Shown: positions 18,536-29,760 of the stretch, in pieces | How the letters are laid out: every line of letters begins with the position of its first letter | Position numbering within the stretch: the first letter of the stretch is position 1 | Assembly (NCBI RefSeq): GCF_000732535.1 | Contig: NZ_APNK01000019.1 | Location: forward strand, 1 to 64,000 | Source of the DNA: Salinisphaera hydrothermalis C41B8 | GTDB taxonomy: Bacteria; Pseudomonadota; Gammaproteobacteria; Nevskiales; Salinisphaeraceae | Direction of reading: 5' to 3' | DNA: 64,000 nt | The notes under the pieces: generated by a model | Seen by the model: the letters and a program-made list of their open reading frames with translations, nothing else | Database searches by the model: none | What the model was told of the DNA's origin: nothing | Translations under genes and position numbers: made by a program

Positions 18536-19444
18536 TCAGACTCCGGTTGCCTGCTGGCCACGGCCCCAGTGAAGTTTGTTGCGCAGGATATTGAAGTAGT
18601 CGTAGCCGGGCGGATGGATCAGATGCAGATCGTAGGGCGCCCGTGCCACGACCACGCTGTCACCGGCAGCGAGCCCCTGGCTGACCTGACCGTCGCTGGT
18701 GTAAAGCGCGCCGCCTTCGATCGTATGGGCGACGTGGATCTCGATCTCGTGATGGGCATCCACGATCAGCGGCCGGTCGGAGAGGGTATGCGGACAGATC
18801 GGCACCAGCGCCAGCGCATTCATGCCGGGGTGCATGACCGGGCCGCCACCGGACAGCGCGTAGGCCGTCGAGCCGGTGGGGGTGGCGATGACCATGCCGT
18901 CGGCGCGGTGATGACTGATGAAATCGCCGTTCATGTAAGTGTCGAAGTCCAGTACGCGGGCGAAGGCCTGATTGCGGACCACGCACTCGTTGATCGCCAG
19001 TACGCCCTCGGTGTCTAGGTCGTCGCCGGCCGGTTTGAGGCGAGCCGTGATCATCAGCCGGGCTTCGGCGATGTAATTTCCGGCGAAGACGTCGTCGAAG
19101 GTTGTCTTCATGTCGTCTGGCAGGACGTCGACCATGAAGCCCAGCCGGCCGAGATTGATGCCGAGCAACGGCACCCCGTGTGCCGCGACCGCGCGTCCAG
19201 CGTCCAGCAGCGTCCCGTCGCCCCCGACCACCACGACCATATCGCTTGCCGCGCCGAGCTCGCTTCGCGGGCAGGCAATAACGCCATAATCCGCGGCCGA
19301 ATGCGAATCGTCGATCAATACGCGCTTGCCGCGGCCGAGCAAATCGGCGGTCAGGGCATGGAGCGTGCGGGTCACGCCCTCATCGTTGTGTTTCGCGAAA
19401 ATGCCGATGGTGGAAAAGGTGGTGCCCATCGAGGCCGAGTCCAT
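18536..19444 (-). CDS. nadK: NAD kinase
   Basis: Phosphorylates NAD to NADP. The 302-residue product has the kinase signature VVVGGDGTLLDAGR (GGDGT 74-78), the NE motif in LAINECVVRN, the Gly-rich IATPTGSTAYALSGGGP and a PICPHTLSDRPLI segment, all typical of bacterial NadK. The first ATG is taken; a second at 19429 (MGTTFSTIG) is equally possible because neither has a strong ribosome site. The neighbours recN and, divergently, grpE-dnaK-dnaJ follow a common proteobacterial order. Confidence 0.94.
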   Translation of the reverse strand: MDSASMGTTFSTIGIFAKHNDEGVTRTLHALTADLLGRGKRVLIDDSHSAADYGVIACPRSELGAASDMVVVVGGDGTLLDAGRAVAAHGVPLLGINLGRLGFMVDVLPDDMKTTFDDVFAGNYIAEARLMITARLKPAGDDLDTEGVLAINECVVRNQAFARVLDFDTYMNGDFISHHRADGMVIATPTGSTAYALSGGGPVMHPGMNALALVPICPHTLSDRPLIVDAHHEIEIHVAHTIEGGALYTSDGQVSQGLAAGDSVVVARAPYDLHLIHPPGYDYFNILRNKLHWGRGQQATGV

Positions 19445-19550
19445 GGCCGGGTGAAGGGCTTAAGCATTCACACGTTGACGCACAATTTCAACGCATGCGT
19501 GGGCAATGGCTAATACCCGGCACAAGCCGCGTCGAAAGATTGCGCGATGT

Positions 19551-19578
19551 CTTGAAATGCCGGCGGCCAGCCCAATTC
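19551..19578 (+). promoter_or_regulatory. Sigma-32-like heat-shock promoter of grpE
   Basis: CTTGAAA (19551-19557), 13 bp, then CCCAATTC (19571-19578) closely match the RpoH consensus (CTTGAAA, 11-16 bp, CCCCATNT), 84 bp upstream of grpE. Confidence 0.72.
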
Positions 19579-19662
19579 TTGGCTTCAGTCGGCGTCGCGG
19601 CCGAGAACTCGGCCCGGCGAACAACCAATTACCTGCAATAAGTAAGGAAGTGGGGATTTGCA

Positions 19663-20289
19663 ATGAGTCAGCACGACGAGCGCCAGACACCACACGGCGA
19701 GCAGGATTCTGCTGCCGAAAATGCGCCGCGACCGGATATCGAGAAGGTCCAGGACGGCAGTGAAGAGTATGTGGACGCCGGCAAGGCGAGCGCCGACAGT
19801 GTGGCCGAGACGGACGAACTGATGGCCGAACTCGATCAAGCCCGGGCGGAAGCCGAGCAGTACCGCGATCAGGCCGTGCGTGCCGCCGCGGAGTTGGAGA
19901 ACGTGCGCAAGCGGGCACAGCGGGACGTCGAATCCGCCCGCAAGTTCGCGATCGAGAAATTCGCATCGGAACTGCTGGGCGTGCGCGATAGCCTCGAACT
20001 CGGTCTCAAGGCCGCCGAGGACAACCACGGCGATTTCGACAAGCTCAAGGAAGGCATGGAGATGACCAATCGCATGCTGGCTTCGAGCATGGAAAAAGTC
20101 GGGATCGAGCCGATCAATCCGGAAGGTGAGACCTTCAATCCCGAATATCACGAAGCCGTGTCGACCCAGCCGACTGACGAGCTGGCGCCGAACACGGTCG
20201 CCTCGGTCATGCAGAAGGGCTACACCTTGAACGGCCGCGTGCTTCGCGCCGCCATGGTGACGGTCGCCAAGCCGGCCGGGGATAGTTAA
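19663..20289 (+). CDS. grpE: Nucleotide exchange factor GrpE
   Basis: Releases ADP from DnaK. The 208-residue protein has an acidic N-terminal region (1-45), a long coiled coil (about 50-115) containing LENVRKRAQRDVESARKFAIEKFASELL, and the C-terminal beta domain NPEYHEAV...NTVASVMQKGYTLNGRVLRAAMVTVAK. ATG 19663 is preceded by AAGGAAGTGGGG. dnaK follows after 114 bp that contain a second heat-shock promoter. Confidence 0.95.
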   Translation: MSQHDERQTPHGEQDSAAENAPRPDIEKVQDGSEEYVDAGKASADSVAETDELMAELDQARAEAEQYRDQAVRAAAELENVRKRAQRDVESARKFAIEKFASELLGVRDSLELGLKAAEDNHGDFDKLKEGMEMTNRMLASSMEKVGIEPINPEGETFNPEYHEAVSTQPTDELAPNTVASVMQKGYTLNGRVLRAAMVTVAKPAGDS

Positions 20290-20305
20290 AAAGCAGCGCG
20301 GGCTG

Positions 20306-20334
20306 CTTGAAAAGCCGAGGGCGTCGCCCCAAAT
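20306..20334 (+). promoter_or_regulatory. Sigma-32-like heat-shock promoter of dnaK
   Basis: CTTGAAA (20306-20312) and CCCCAAAT (20327-20334) are 14 bp apart, 70 bp before dnaK, allowing dnaK to be induced separately from grpE. Confidence 0.7.
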
Positions 20335-20403
20335 CGTTTGTCAAGCAAAGTTTTGAGCCGCTGCCAACGCAGCGCAAATTGAAGAATCAAGAGGGACCAA
20401 GAC

Positions 20404-22359
<1,956 letters not shown>

Positions 22360-22381
22360 GACCGGGCGAATATCGCCACGC

Positions 22382-22416
22382 GCCGGGGCAGCGCCAGCCG
22401 CTGCCCCGGCATTTTT
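22382..22416 (+). terminator. Terminator of dnaK
   Basis: GCCGGGGCAGC (22382-22392) pairs with GCTGCCCCGGC (22400-22410) around a 7-nt loop and is followed by ATTTTT, 23 bp past the dnaK stop. Confidence 0.88.
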
Positions 22417-22489
22417 GATTCAACGCAGGTGAAAACGGCCGGGCGACCGGTTCGGTACGAAGACAGTTGATAGCCTGCTGTTTCTCAAC

Positions 22490-22538
22490 GCCTTTGAAAA
22501 TAAAAGCCAGCGCTTGTCCGTCTTTTATTTTCAAAGGC
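22490..22538. repeat. Perfect 17-bp inverted repeat before dnaJ
   Basis: GCCTTTGAAAATAAAAG (22490-22506) and CTTTTATTTTCAAAGGC (22522-22538) are exact inverted copies around a 15-nt loop. The stem is strikingly AT-rich for this genome. It ends 56 bp before the dnaJ ATG, after the dnaK terminator. No T-run follows, so it is not a standard terminator. Confidence 0.85.
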
Positions 22539-22593
22539 TTCGCGGTCGATGGCAGCGGCCGTGCGGTTCAATCAGGGATCTTGGACAACGATC

Positions 22594-23730
22594 ATGGCAA
22601 AACGCGACTACTACGAGGTTTTGGGCGTTTCGAAGAGCGCTTCACAGGACGAGATCAAGAAGGCCTACCGCCGTCTGGCCATGAAGAATCATCCGGACCG
22701 CAATCCGGGTGACGAGGACGCCGAGGCGCGGTTCAAAGAGGCTTTCGAAGCCTACGAAGTCCTGTCCGATGATCAGAAAAAAGCCGCCTACGACCAGTTC
22801 GGCCATGCCGGGCTGGGCGGCGCCGCCGGCGGTGGTGGCTTCGGCGGCGCGGGTGCCGGCGGGTTCGGCGACATCTTTGGCGACATTTTCTCCGATATCT
22901 TCGGCGGCGGCATGGGCGGCGGACGCCAGCGGGCCGCGCGTGGCGCCGATTTGCGCTACGACCTGGACCTCGATCTGGAAACCGCGATCGAAGGCGATAC
23001 GGTCGAAATCCGTATCCCCACGCTGGAACAATGCGAAGCTTGCGGCGGCGACGGCGCCGAGCCGGGATCGCCGGTCGATACCTGCGATACCTGCAAGGGC
23101 AACGGCCAAGTGCGGATCCAGCAAGGCTTTCTGTCGATCCAGCAGACCTGTCCGGACTGCCAGGGCTCGGGCAAGAAAGTCCGAAACCCGTGCCGGAAAT
23201 GTCATGGCGACGGCCGCGTGCAATCGTCCAAGACGCTGTCGGTCAAAGTGCCGCCGGGCGTCGACAACGGCGATCGCATTCGCCTGTCGGGCGAGGGCGA
23301 AGCCGGCGAAATGGGTGGCCCGGCCGGCGATCTTTACGTGCAGATCAACGTCAAGCCGCATGAGTTCTTCGTGCGCGACGGCAACAACCTGCGCGCCAAC
23401 GTACCGGTCGACATGATCACGGCCGCGCTCGGCGGCGAGATCGACGTGCCGACGCTCAAGGGCAAGGTCAGCCTGCGTGTGCCGGCCGAGACCCAGTCGG
23501 GCAAAACCTTCCGGCTGCGCGGCAAGGGCGTGCAATCGGTCCGGACTTCGTCGCCCGGTGATTTGCTGGTCAAGGTGAGCGTCGAAACGCCGGTCAACTT
23601 GAACAATAAGCAGAAGAAGCTGCTCGAGGAATTCCGCGACTCGCTGGAAGAAAGCGGCCGCAGCCACAGCCCGGCGACGACCAGCTGGCTGGACAAGGCC
23701 AAGCGCTTCTTCGGCGAACATCTGAGCTGA
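22594..23730 (+). CDS. dnaJ: Co-chaperone DnaJ (Hsp40)
   Basis: Delivers substrates to DnaK and stimulates its ATPase. The 378-residue type I protein has a J domain (1-70) with HPD in [11 protein letters not shown], a Gly/Phe-rich linker (about 75-115), four zinc-binding CxxCxGxG repeats ([32 protein letters not shown]) and a C-terminal substrate domain. ATG 22594 gives the classical start [12 protein letters not shown]; an in-frame ATG 45 bp upstream has no family support. Confidence 0.97.
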   Translation: MAKRDYYEVLGVSKSASQDEIKKAYRRLAMKNHPDRNPGDEDAEARFKEAFEAYEVLSDDQKKAAYDQFGHAGLGGAAGGGGFGGAGAGGFGDIFGDIFSDIFGGGMGGGRQRAARGADLRYDLDLDLETAIEGDTVEIRIPTLEQCEACGGDGAEPGSPVDTCDTCKGNGQVRIQQGFLSIQQTCPDCQGSGKKVRNPCRKCHGDGRVQSSKTLSVKVPPGVDNGDRIRLSGEGEAGEMGGPAGDLYVQINVKPHEFFVRDGNNLRANVPVDMITAALGGEIDVPTLKGKVSLRVPAETQSGKTFRLRGKGVQSVRTSSPGDLLVKVSVETPVNLNNKQKKLLEEFRDSLEESGRSHSPATTSWLDKAKRFFGEHLS

Positions 23731-23736
23731 TCGGTC

Positions 23737-24543
23737 ATGACCACGCGTGTAGCAATCAACGGCGCGTCGGGCCGCATGGGCCGTGAACTGGTCGTGGCCT
23801 GTGGCAAACGCGAGGATCTGGAGCTGACCGCGGCGTTTGCCTCATCCGGCAACGATGCGCTCGGCCTGGATGTCGGTCGCCTGGCCGGGGTCGCCGAAAC
23901 CGGTGTGAAACTGGCCGACTCCAGCACCATGGGCGCGACGGATTTCGACGTGCTGGTCGATTTCTCGCTGCCCGATCCGTCGATTGCGGCCCTGCGTGTC
24001 TGTCGCGACAAGGGCGCGGCGATGGTCATTGGCACCACCGGCTACTCGGGGGCGCAACAGGACGAGATCGATGCGGCGACCCGCGACATCGCGATCGTTC
24101 AGGCACCCAACTACAGCGCCGGGGTCAATCTCTCGCTGGATCTCGTACGGCGTGCGGCGGCCGCGCTCGGCGACGATTTCGATATCGAGATCATCGAAGC
24201 CCATCATCGTCACAAGGTGGATGCGCCGTCGGGAACCGCGCTCAAGCTGGGCGAAGTGGCGGCCGAAGCCACCGGGCGTCATCTCGATGAATGCGCCGTC
24301 TATGCACGCCAAGGCCATACCGGCGCCCGCGATCGCAATACCATCGGTTTTTCGACCGTACGCGGCGGCGATATCGTCGGCGAGCATACGGTGATGTTCG
24401 CGGGCGAGGGCGAGCGCATCGAAATCACGCACAAGGCGAGTTCTCGCCAGACTTTTGCCGGTGGCGCGATGCGCGCGGCAGTCTGGGCGGCCGAACAACG
24501 CGCCGGGCACTACGACATGGGCGACGTGCTGGGTCTGTCGTAG
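23737..24543 (+). CDS. dapB: 4-hydroxy-tetrahydrodipicolinate reductase
   Basis: Reduces the DapA product with NAD(P)H in the lysine and diaminopimelate pathway. The 268-residue protein begins with the Rossmann motif INGASGRMGREL and carries the catalytic/substrate motif EAHHRHKVDAPSGTALKLGE. IGTTGYS and APNYSAGVNLSL are also family text. The start lies 6 bp after the dnaJ stop, so cotranscription with dnaJ is likely. carA follows, a gene order seen in several gammaproteobacteria. Confidence 0.95.
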   Translation: MTTRVAINGASGRMGRELVVACGKREDLELTAAFASSGNDALGLDVGRLAGVAETGVKLADSSTMGATDFDVLVDFSLPDPSIAALRVCRDKGAAMVIGTTGYSGAQQDEIDAATRDIAIVQAPNYSAGVNLSLDLVRRAAAALGDDFDIEIIEAHHRHKVDAPSGTALKLGEVAAEATGRHLDECAVYARQGHTGARDRNTIGFSTVRGGDIVGEHTVMFAGEGERIEITHKASSRQTFAGGAMRAAVWAAEQRAGHYDMGDVLGLS

Positions 24544-24635
24544 GCTCCAATACCCCGGACGGCTGGCGGCGCAGCCGGTGAATCGATATACTCTCGCCGC
24601 CTTGCGGCCTGTGTCATCCAGTATTGGAGTCCCCA

Positions 24636-25763
24636 TTGCGCCCGAAAGCCGTACTTGCGCTCGAAGACGGAAGTATTTTTCGCGGCCGCGCCATTGGTGC
24701 GAGCGGCCGTACGATCGGAGAGGTGGTATTCAATACCGCCATGACGGGATATCAGGAAATCCTGACCGACCCGTCCTACCGACAGCAGATGGTCACCCTG
24801 ACCTATCCCCACATCGGCAATACCGGCACCAACGGCGAGGATATCGAATCCGCTGGCGTGCAGGCCGCCGGCCTGATCATTCGTGAAGTCCCGCGCGCGC
24901 CCAGTAACTGGCGCAGCGACAACGGTCTGATCGCCTATCTGGAAGCCAATGGCATCGTCGGCATCGGCGATATCGATACGCGGCGCCTGACGCGTCTGTT
25001 GCGTGAAAAAGGCGCACAGAACGGCGCCATTCTTGCCGGCGACGATATCGACGAGGACGAAGCGATCGCCGCCGCTCGAGCGTTCCCCGGTCTGAAAGGC
25101 GCCGATCTGGCTGCTGACGCCGGCACCCGCGAATCCTATACCTGGACCGAAGGCACCTGGATCGGTCCGAACGACCTGCACAGCCCGGCCGAGCCGCGGT
25201 TTTCGGTCGCGGTGTATGACTACGGCGTGAAGTTCAATATTCTGCGCCGGCTGGTGGATTGCGGCGCGAAAGTGACGGTCGTGCCGCCGAAGACCCCGGT
25301 CGACGAAGTGCTCGACATGGGCGTGGACGGCGTGCTGCTTTCCAACGGGCCCGGCGACCCCGAGCCCTGCGACTATGCGATCGCCACGTGCCGCGAGCTG
25401 ATCGAGCGCAAATTCCCGACGTTCGGTATCTGTCTCGGCCATCAGATTCTGGGTCTCGCGGCCGGTGGCCAGAGCCTGAAGATGAAGTTCGGCCACCATG
25501 GTGCGAACCATCCGGTGCTGGATGTGGCGTCGGGCGAGGTGATGATCACCAGCCAGAACCACGGCTTCGCGATCGACGAAAACAGCCTGCCGGAGAACGT
25601 CCGCGTGACGCACCGGTCGCTGTTCGACCAGACCCTCCAGGGGATGGAGATGATCGACGCGCCGGTGTTTTCCTTCCAGGGGCACCCGGAAGCGAGCCCC
25701 GGCCCGCACGATGTCGGGCCGTTGTTCGAGCGGTTCATCCGCCTGATGGAAGCGCATCGATAG
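24636..25763 (+). CDS. carA: Carbamoyl-phosphate synthase, small (glutaminase) subunit
   Basis: Hydrolyses glutamine and passes ammonia to CarB for arginine and pyrimidine synthesis. The 375-residue product has an N-terminal CPSase domain ([20 protein letters not shown]) and a C-terminal class I glutamine amidotransferase with the nucleophile Cys in [12 protein letters not shown] and the His/Glu pair in [13 protein letters not shown]. The start chosen is TTG 24636 ([12 protein letters not shown]), because GGAG stands 6 bp upstream and the N-terminus aligns with E. coli CarA; a TTG at 24624 is the alternative. A small cassette separates it from carB. Confidence 0.95.
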   Translation: MRPKAVLALEDGSIFRGRAIGASGRTIGEVVFNTAMTGYQEILTDPSYRQQMVTLTYPHIGNTGTNGEDIESAGVQAAGLIIREVPRAPSNWRSDNGLIAYLEANGIVGIGDIDTRRLTRLLREKGAQNGAILAGDDIDEDEAIAAARAFPGLKGADLAADAGTRESYTWTEGTWIGPNDLHSPAEPRFSVAVYDYGVKFNILRRLVDCGAKVTVVPPKTPVDEVLDMGVDGVLLSNGPGDPEPCDYAIATCRELIERKFPTFGICLGHQILGLAAGGQSLKMKFGHHGANHPVLDVASGEVMITSQNHGFAIDENSLPENVRVTHRSLFDQTLQGMEMIDAPVFSFQGHPEASPGPHDVGPLFERFIRLMEAHR

Positions 25764-25793
25764 TCCGCAAATAAACGCAAGATGAGCGCAAAT
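25762..25793. repeat. Left inverted repeat of the carA-carB insert
   Basis: The stretch starts AGTCCGCAAATAAACGCAAG and ends ATGAGCGCAAAT. It is an imperfect inverted copy of 26174-26204 (two mismatches and one indel over about 31 bp). It overlaps the last two bases of carA and the first codons of the GxxExxY gene. Confidence 0.85.
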
Positions 25794-26174
25794 GAAGACA
25801 ATATCTCCAGGCGCGTCATCGGTTGTGCATTTGCGGTCAGTAACGAGCTCGGCGCGGGCTTTCTAGAGAATGTCTACGAAAGCGCGCTGGCGGTAGAACT
25901 TGGCAAACAGAATATCCGATTCGAGAAGCAGAAAGCGCTCGATGTCTATTACAGCGGAACGATCGTCGGTCGCTACATCGCCGATCTGATCATCGACGAT
26001 AGGCTGATTCTCGAAGTGAAAGCGCTTTCGGCGATCACGCCGACGCATGAAGCGCAGCTGATGAATTATTTGCAGGCGACGGGTATTACCGTTGGTTTGC
26101 TGTTGAATTTTGGAACGCCGCGGTTGGGCGTGAAACGGATCGTCAAGTCATACGACGACTCGATCGTGATCTGA
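25782..26174 (+). CDS. GxxExxY family protein
   Basis: A 130-residue protein of the GxxExxY family. The name-giving motif is G26-F-L-E29-N-V-Y32. Later text ([18 protein letters not shown], with Asp68, Glu78 and Lys80, then HEAQLMNYL) looks like a PD-(D/E)xK nuclease-type core. No biological role is established for the family to my knowledge. The gene sits inside the carA-carB pair and its ends lie within or against long inverted repeats, which suggests that gene and repeats moved together. Base composition is visibly less GC-rich than in carA or carB. The frame is intact, so it may be expressed with carAB. Confidence 0.85.
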   Translation: MSANEDNISRRVIGCAFAVSNELGAGFLENVYESALAVELGKQNIRFEKQKALDVYYSGTIVGRYIADLIIDDRLILEVKALSAITPTHEAQLMNYLQATGITVGLLLNFGTPRLGVKRIVKSYDDSIVI

Positions 26175-26204
26175 TTCGCGCTCATTTGCGTTTACTTGCG
26201 GACT
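26174..26204. repeat. Right inverted repeat of the carA-carB insert
   Basis: Inverted partner of 25762-25793. The reverse complement starts AGTCCGCAAGTAAACGCAAA. It begins at the last base of the GxxExxY stop codon and ends 7 bp before the carB ATG. Confidence 0.85.
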
Positions 26205-26211
26205 GAGAAAT

Positions 26212-29200
26212 ATGCCCAAGCGCACCGACCTAAAAAGCATTCTCGTGATCGGCGCCGGCCCGATCGTGATCGGCCAGGCCTGCGAGTTCGACTACTCCGG
26301 CATGCAGGCCTGCAAGGCGCTCAAGGACGAAGGCTTTCGCGTCATCCTGGTGAACTCCAATCCGGCCACGATCATGACCGATCCGGAGACGGCGGATGCG
26401 GTCTACGTCGAGCCGATCACCTGGCAAACGGTCGCCAAGATCATCGCCAAGGAAAAGCCGGACGCGCTATTGCCCACCATGGGCGGCCAGACTGCGCTGA
26501 ACTGTGCCCTCGATCTGTTCTACAACGACGTGCTTAAAGAGCACGGCGTGGAAATGATCGGTGCCTCGCGCGATGCCATCGACATGGCCGAGGACCGCAA
26601 CGCGTTCCGCGAGGCGATGACGGAAATCGGGCTCAAGACGCCCGAGTCCAAGACCGTGCACACCATGGCCGAGGGCGAGGAAGTCCAGGCGCGTATCGGT
26701 TTCCCGATCATCATGCGGCCGTCGTTCACGTTGGGCGGCACCGGCGGCGGTATCGCCTACAACAAGGAAGAGTTCGAGGATCTGCTTTCGCGCGGCCTCG
26801 AACTGTCGCCGACCAACGAAGTCCTGCTCGAGCAGTCGGTGCTCGGCTGGAAGGAATACGAGATGGAAGTCGTCCGCGACCATGCGGACAACTGCATCAT
26901 CATCTGTGCGATCGAGAACATCGACGCCATGGGCGTGCATACCGGCGACTCGATTACGGTTGCGCCGGCCCAGACGCTGACCGACCGTGAATATCAGGTC
27001 ATGCGCGACGCCTCGCTGGCTTGTCTACGCAAGATCGGTGTTGATACCGGTGGCTCGAACGTGCAGTTCGCGATCGATCCCGATAGCGGCGACATGATCA
27101 TCATCGAGATGAATCCGCGCGTGTCGCGTTCCTCGGCGCTGGCCTCTAAAGCGACCGGCTTTCCGATCGCCAAGGTCGCGGCCAAGCTGGCGGTCGGCTA
27201 TACGCTGGACGAGTTGCAGAACGAAATCACCGGCGGTGCGACCCCGGCCTCCTTCGAGCCGTCGATCGATTATGTCGTCACCAAGATGCCGCGCTTCACC
27301 TTCGAGAAGTTCCCGGCGGCCGATGATCGCCTGACCACCCAGATGAAGTCGGTGGGCGAGGCGATGGCGATCGGCCGCAACTTCCAGGAATCGCTGCACA
27401 AGGCAATGCGCAGCCTGGAGATCGGCTCGGATGGTTTCGAGCCGAAGCTCGACGATGTCAGCACCGATGCCGCACGAGACACGCTGCGCAGCGAGCTGTC
27501 CACGCCGCGCTATGATCGGATCTGGTACATCGGCGATGCCTTCCGGGCCGGCTTTACGGTCGACGAGGTGCACCAGCTTACGCATATCGACCCGTGGTTC
27601 CTCGACCAGATTGCGGAACTCATCGAGATGGAGGGCGAGCTCGCTCACTCGACCATCGGCGACCTGGATGCGGACACGTTGCGCGCCTACAAGCGCAAGG
27701 GTTTCTCCGATCTGCGTCTCGCGACGCTGCTGGGCTGCGACGAATTCGCCGTACGTCGCGCGCGTCTGACGCACGGCATCGTCCCGGTCTACAAGCGCGT
27801 GGATTCCTGTGCGGCCGAATTCCCCACGGCGACCGCTTATCAATATTCCTCTTATGACGAGGAATCCGAGGCCAATCCGACGGATCGCGACAAGATCATG
27901 GTGCTCGGCGGCGGGCCCAACCGCATCGGTCAGGGGATCGAGTTCGACTATTGCTGTGTCCATGCCGCGCTTGCCATGCGCGAAGACGGCTACGAGACCA
28001 TCATGGTCAACTGTAACCCGGAGACGGTCTCGACCGACTACGACACCTCGGATCGCTTGTATTTCGAGCCGCTGACCTTCGAAGACGTGATGTCGATCAT
28101 CGACGTCGAAAAGCCCAAGGGCGTGATCGTGCAGTACGGCGGCCAGACGCCGCTCAAGCTTGCACGGCGGCTCGAGGCGGCGGGCGCGCCGATCATCGGC
28201 ACTACGCCGGACTCCATTGATCTGGCCGAGGATCGCGATCGCTTCCTCAACCTGGTGAACAAGCTCGGGCTGAAGCAGCCGGCCAACCGCTCGGCGCGCT
28301 CCGAGGCCGAGGCCATGCGCCTGGCCGAGGAAGTCGGCTTTCCCATGGTCGTGCGTCCGTCCTATGTGCTCGGCGGCCGCGCCATGGAAATCGTCTACGA
28401 GCCGGAGGATCTGCAGCAATACATGTCGGCGGCGGTGAAAGTGTCACCGGATTCGCCGGTGCTGCTGGATCGCTTCCTCGAAGACGCGATCGAGCTCGAT
28501 GTGGATGCCGTGTGCGACGGCACCGATGTCTTTATCGGCGGCATCATGGAGCATATCGAGCAGGCTGGCGTGCATTCCGGCGACTCGGCCTGCAGCCTGC
28601 CTCCTTACAGTCTCGGCGCCGAGGTGCTGGACGAAGTGCGGCGCCAGACGGCGGCGCTCGCCAAGGGGCTCTCGGTTGTCGGCCTGATGAACGTTCAGTT
28701 CGCGATCCGCGGCGGTGAGGTTTACCTGCTCGAAGTCAATCCGCGTGCCTCGCGTACGGTGCCGTTCGTGTCCAAGGCCACGGGCATGCCGCTGGCCAAG
28801 ATCGCGGCGCGCTGCATGGTCGGGCAGACGCTGGTTGCCCAGAACGCCGGGGTGGAGCGCAAGTTGCCGCACTTCGCGGTCAAGGAGGCGGTGTTCCCGT
28901 TTTCCAAGTTCCCGACCGTCGACCCGCTGCTCGGTCCGGAAATGAAGTCCACCGGCGAGGTCATGGGTGTGGGTAAGACGTTTGGCGAAGCATTCGCCAA
29001 GTCGCAGCTGGCCAGCGGCGTCGGTTTGCCCGAGGCGCCGGGCGTGGCGCTGATCACGGTGCGCGATGCGGATAAGCCGCTGGCGATCGAGATGGCGCGT
29101 GAGCTGGTCGCGGCTGGCTTTACGGTGGTGGCCACCCGCGGCACCGCCACGGCCCTGACCGACGCCGGGATTGAATGCACGGCGGTGAACAAGGTCAAGG

Positions 29201-29439
29201 AAGGCCGCCCGCATATCGTTGACATGATCAAGAACGGCGAGATTCAGCTCGTGGTCAATACCACTGAAGGCAAGCGGGCGATCGAGGAGTCGCGGTCGAT
29301 CCGCATGACCTCGCTGCGCTACAAGGTGTCGTATTTCACGACCATCGCCGGCGGCCAGGCCTGTGCGACCGCATTGTCGGACGAGCGGGCGCTCGATGTG
29401 TACGCGCTGCAGGAAATCCAGGCGCAGGTCACGGCGTAG
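26212..29439 (+). CDS. carB: Carbamoyl-phosphate synthase, large subunit
   Basis: Makes carbamoyl phosphate from bicarbonate, ammonia and two ATP. The 1075-residue length equals the E. coli enzyme within two residues. It has the internal duplication of two ATP-grasp synthetase halves ([38 protein letters not shown]), the oligomerisation region between them and a C-terminal methylglyoxal-synthase-like allosteric domain ([17 protein letters not shown]). The ATG is intact despite the insert just upstream. Confidence 0.98.
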   Translation: MPKRTDLKSILVIGAGPIVIGQACEFDYSGMQACKALKDEGFRVILVNSNPATIMTDPETADAVYVEPITWQTVAKIIAKEKPDALLPTMGGQTALNCALDLFYNDVLKEHGVEMIGASRDAIDMAEDRNAFREAMTEIGLKTPESKTVHTMAEGEEVQARIGFPIIMRPSFTLGGTGGGIAYNKEEFEDLLSRGLELSPTNEVLLEQSVLGWKEYEMEVVRDHADNCIIICAIENIDAMGVHTGDSITVAPAQTLTDREYQVMRDASLACLRKIGVDTGGSNVQFAIDPDSGDMIIIEMNPRVSRSSALASKATGFPIAKVAAKLAVGYTLDELQNEITGGATPASFEPSIDYVVTKMPRFTFEKFPAADDRLTTQMKSVGEAMAIGRNFQESLHKAMRSLEIGSDGFEPKLDDVSTDAARDTLRSELSTPRYDRIWYIGDAFRAGFTVDEVHQLTHIDPWFLDQIAELIEMEGELAHSTIGDLDADTLRAYKRKGFSDLRLATLLGCDEFAVRRARLTHGIVPVYKRVDSCAAEFPTATAYQYSSYDEESEANPTDRDKIMVLGGGPNRIGQGIEFDYCCVHAALAMREDGYETIMVNCNPETVSTDYDTSDRLYFEPLTFEDVMSIIDVEKPKGVIVQYGGQTPLKLARRLEAAGAPIIGTTPDSIDLAEDRDRFLNLVNKLGLKQPANRSARSEAEAMRLAEEVGFPMVVRPSYVLGGRAMEIVYEPEDLQQYMSAAVKVSPDSPVLLDRFLEDAIELDVDAVCDGTDVFIGGIMEHIEQAGVHSGDSACSLPPYSLGAEVLDEVRRQTAALAKGLSVVGLMNVQFAIRGGEVYLLEVNPRASRTVPFVSKATGMPLAKIAARCMVGQTLVAQNAGVERKLPHFAVKEAVFPFSKFPTVDPLLGPEMKSTGEVMGVGKTFGEAFAKSQLASGVGLPEAPGVALITVRDADKPLAIEMARELVAAGFTVVATRGTATALTDAGIECTAVNKVKEGRPHIVDMIKNGEIQLVVNTTEGKRAIEESRSIRMTSLRYKVSYFTTIAGGQACATALSDERALDVYALQEIQAQVTA

Positions 29440-29469
29440 TCGCTCTGAACCGGCCGAAGCTGGCCGCGC

Positions 29470-29741
29470 TAGGGCGTGTTGAGGTTTCGTTCGAGTCCGC
29501 GCCAAGCGCTGTTTTGCGGCAAGACGAGGCGTAGCGAACGTGGCGTAGTGGACCTATGCGAGAGAGCTATAACGCTGGATTGCCGCAAAACAGCGCTTGT
29601 CCCGAAGGGTTGGGCCGCAAATCGCGCCCTGCTGCGTTGCGAGTCTGGGGCGTGGCACGCCACGACGCGGCGACTCGCGCCTTGCCGGACACGATTTGCG
29701 GTCTCCAACGCGGCGCTCGCACGAAACCTCAACACGCCCTA
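29470..29741. mobile_element. MITE-like element with TA target duplication
   Basis: A 268-bp non-coding element (29472-29739) with perfect 19-bp terminal inverted repeats GGGCGTGTTGAGGTTTCGT and ACGAAACCTCAACACGCCC, flanked on both sides by TA. Inside are two large palindromic blocks: a perfect 20-bp pair at 29503-29522 and 29580-29599 (core GCGCTGTTTTGCGGC), and a second block with arms CCGCAAATCG (29615-29624) and CGATTTGCGG (29692-29701). Open frames on both strands have no protein-like features. The TA duplication and GGG...CCC ends recall non-autonomous relatives of IS5- or IS630-type elements, but no family is proven. It ends 19 bp before the ectA start. Confidence 0.8.
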
Positions 29742-29760
29742 AGGGGCGGCCAGCAAAAAA

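Noticed and set aside
24566-24592. Possible ArgR half-site and -10 box before carA (TGAATCGATATACT)
   Set aside because: Only half of an ARG box is seen and the -35 is poor; not enough to call an operator or promoter.
29469-29742. 88-codon frames on both strands of the MITE-like element
   Set aside because: They begin or end in the terminal repeats and simply reflect the palindromic sequence.
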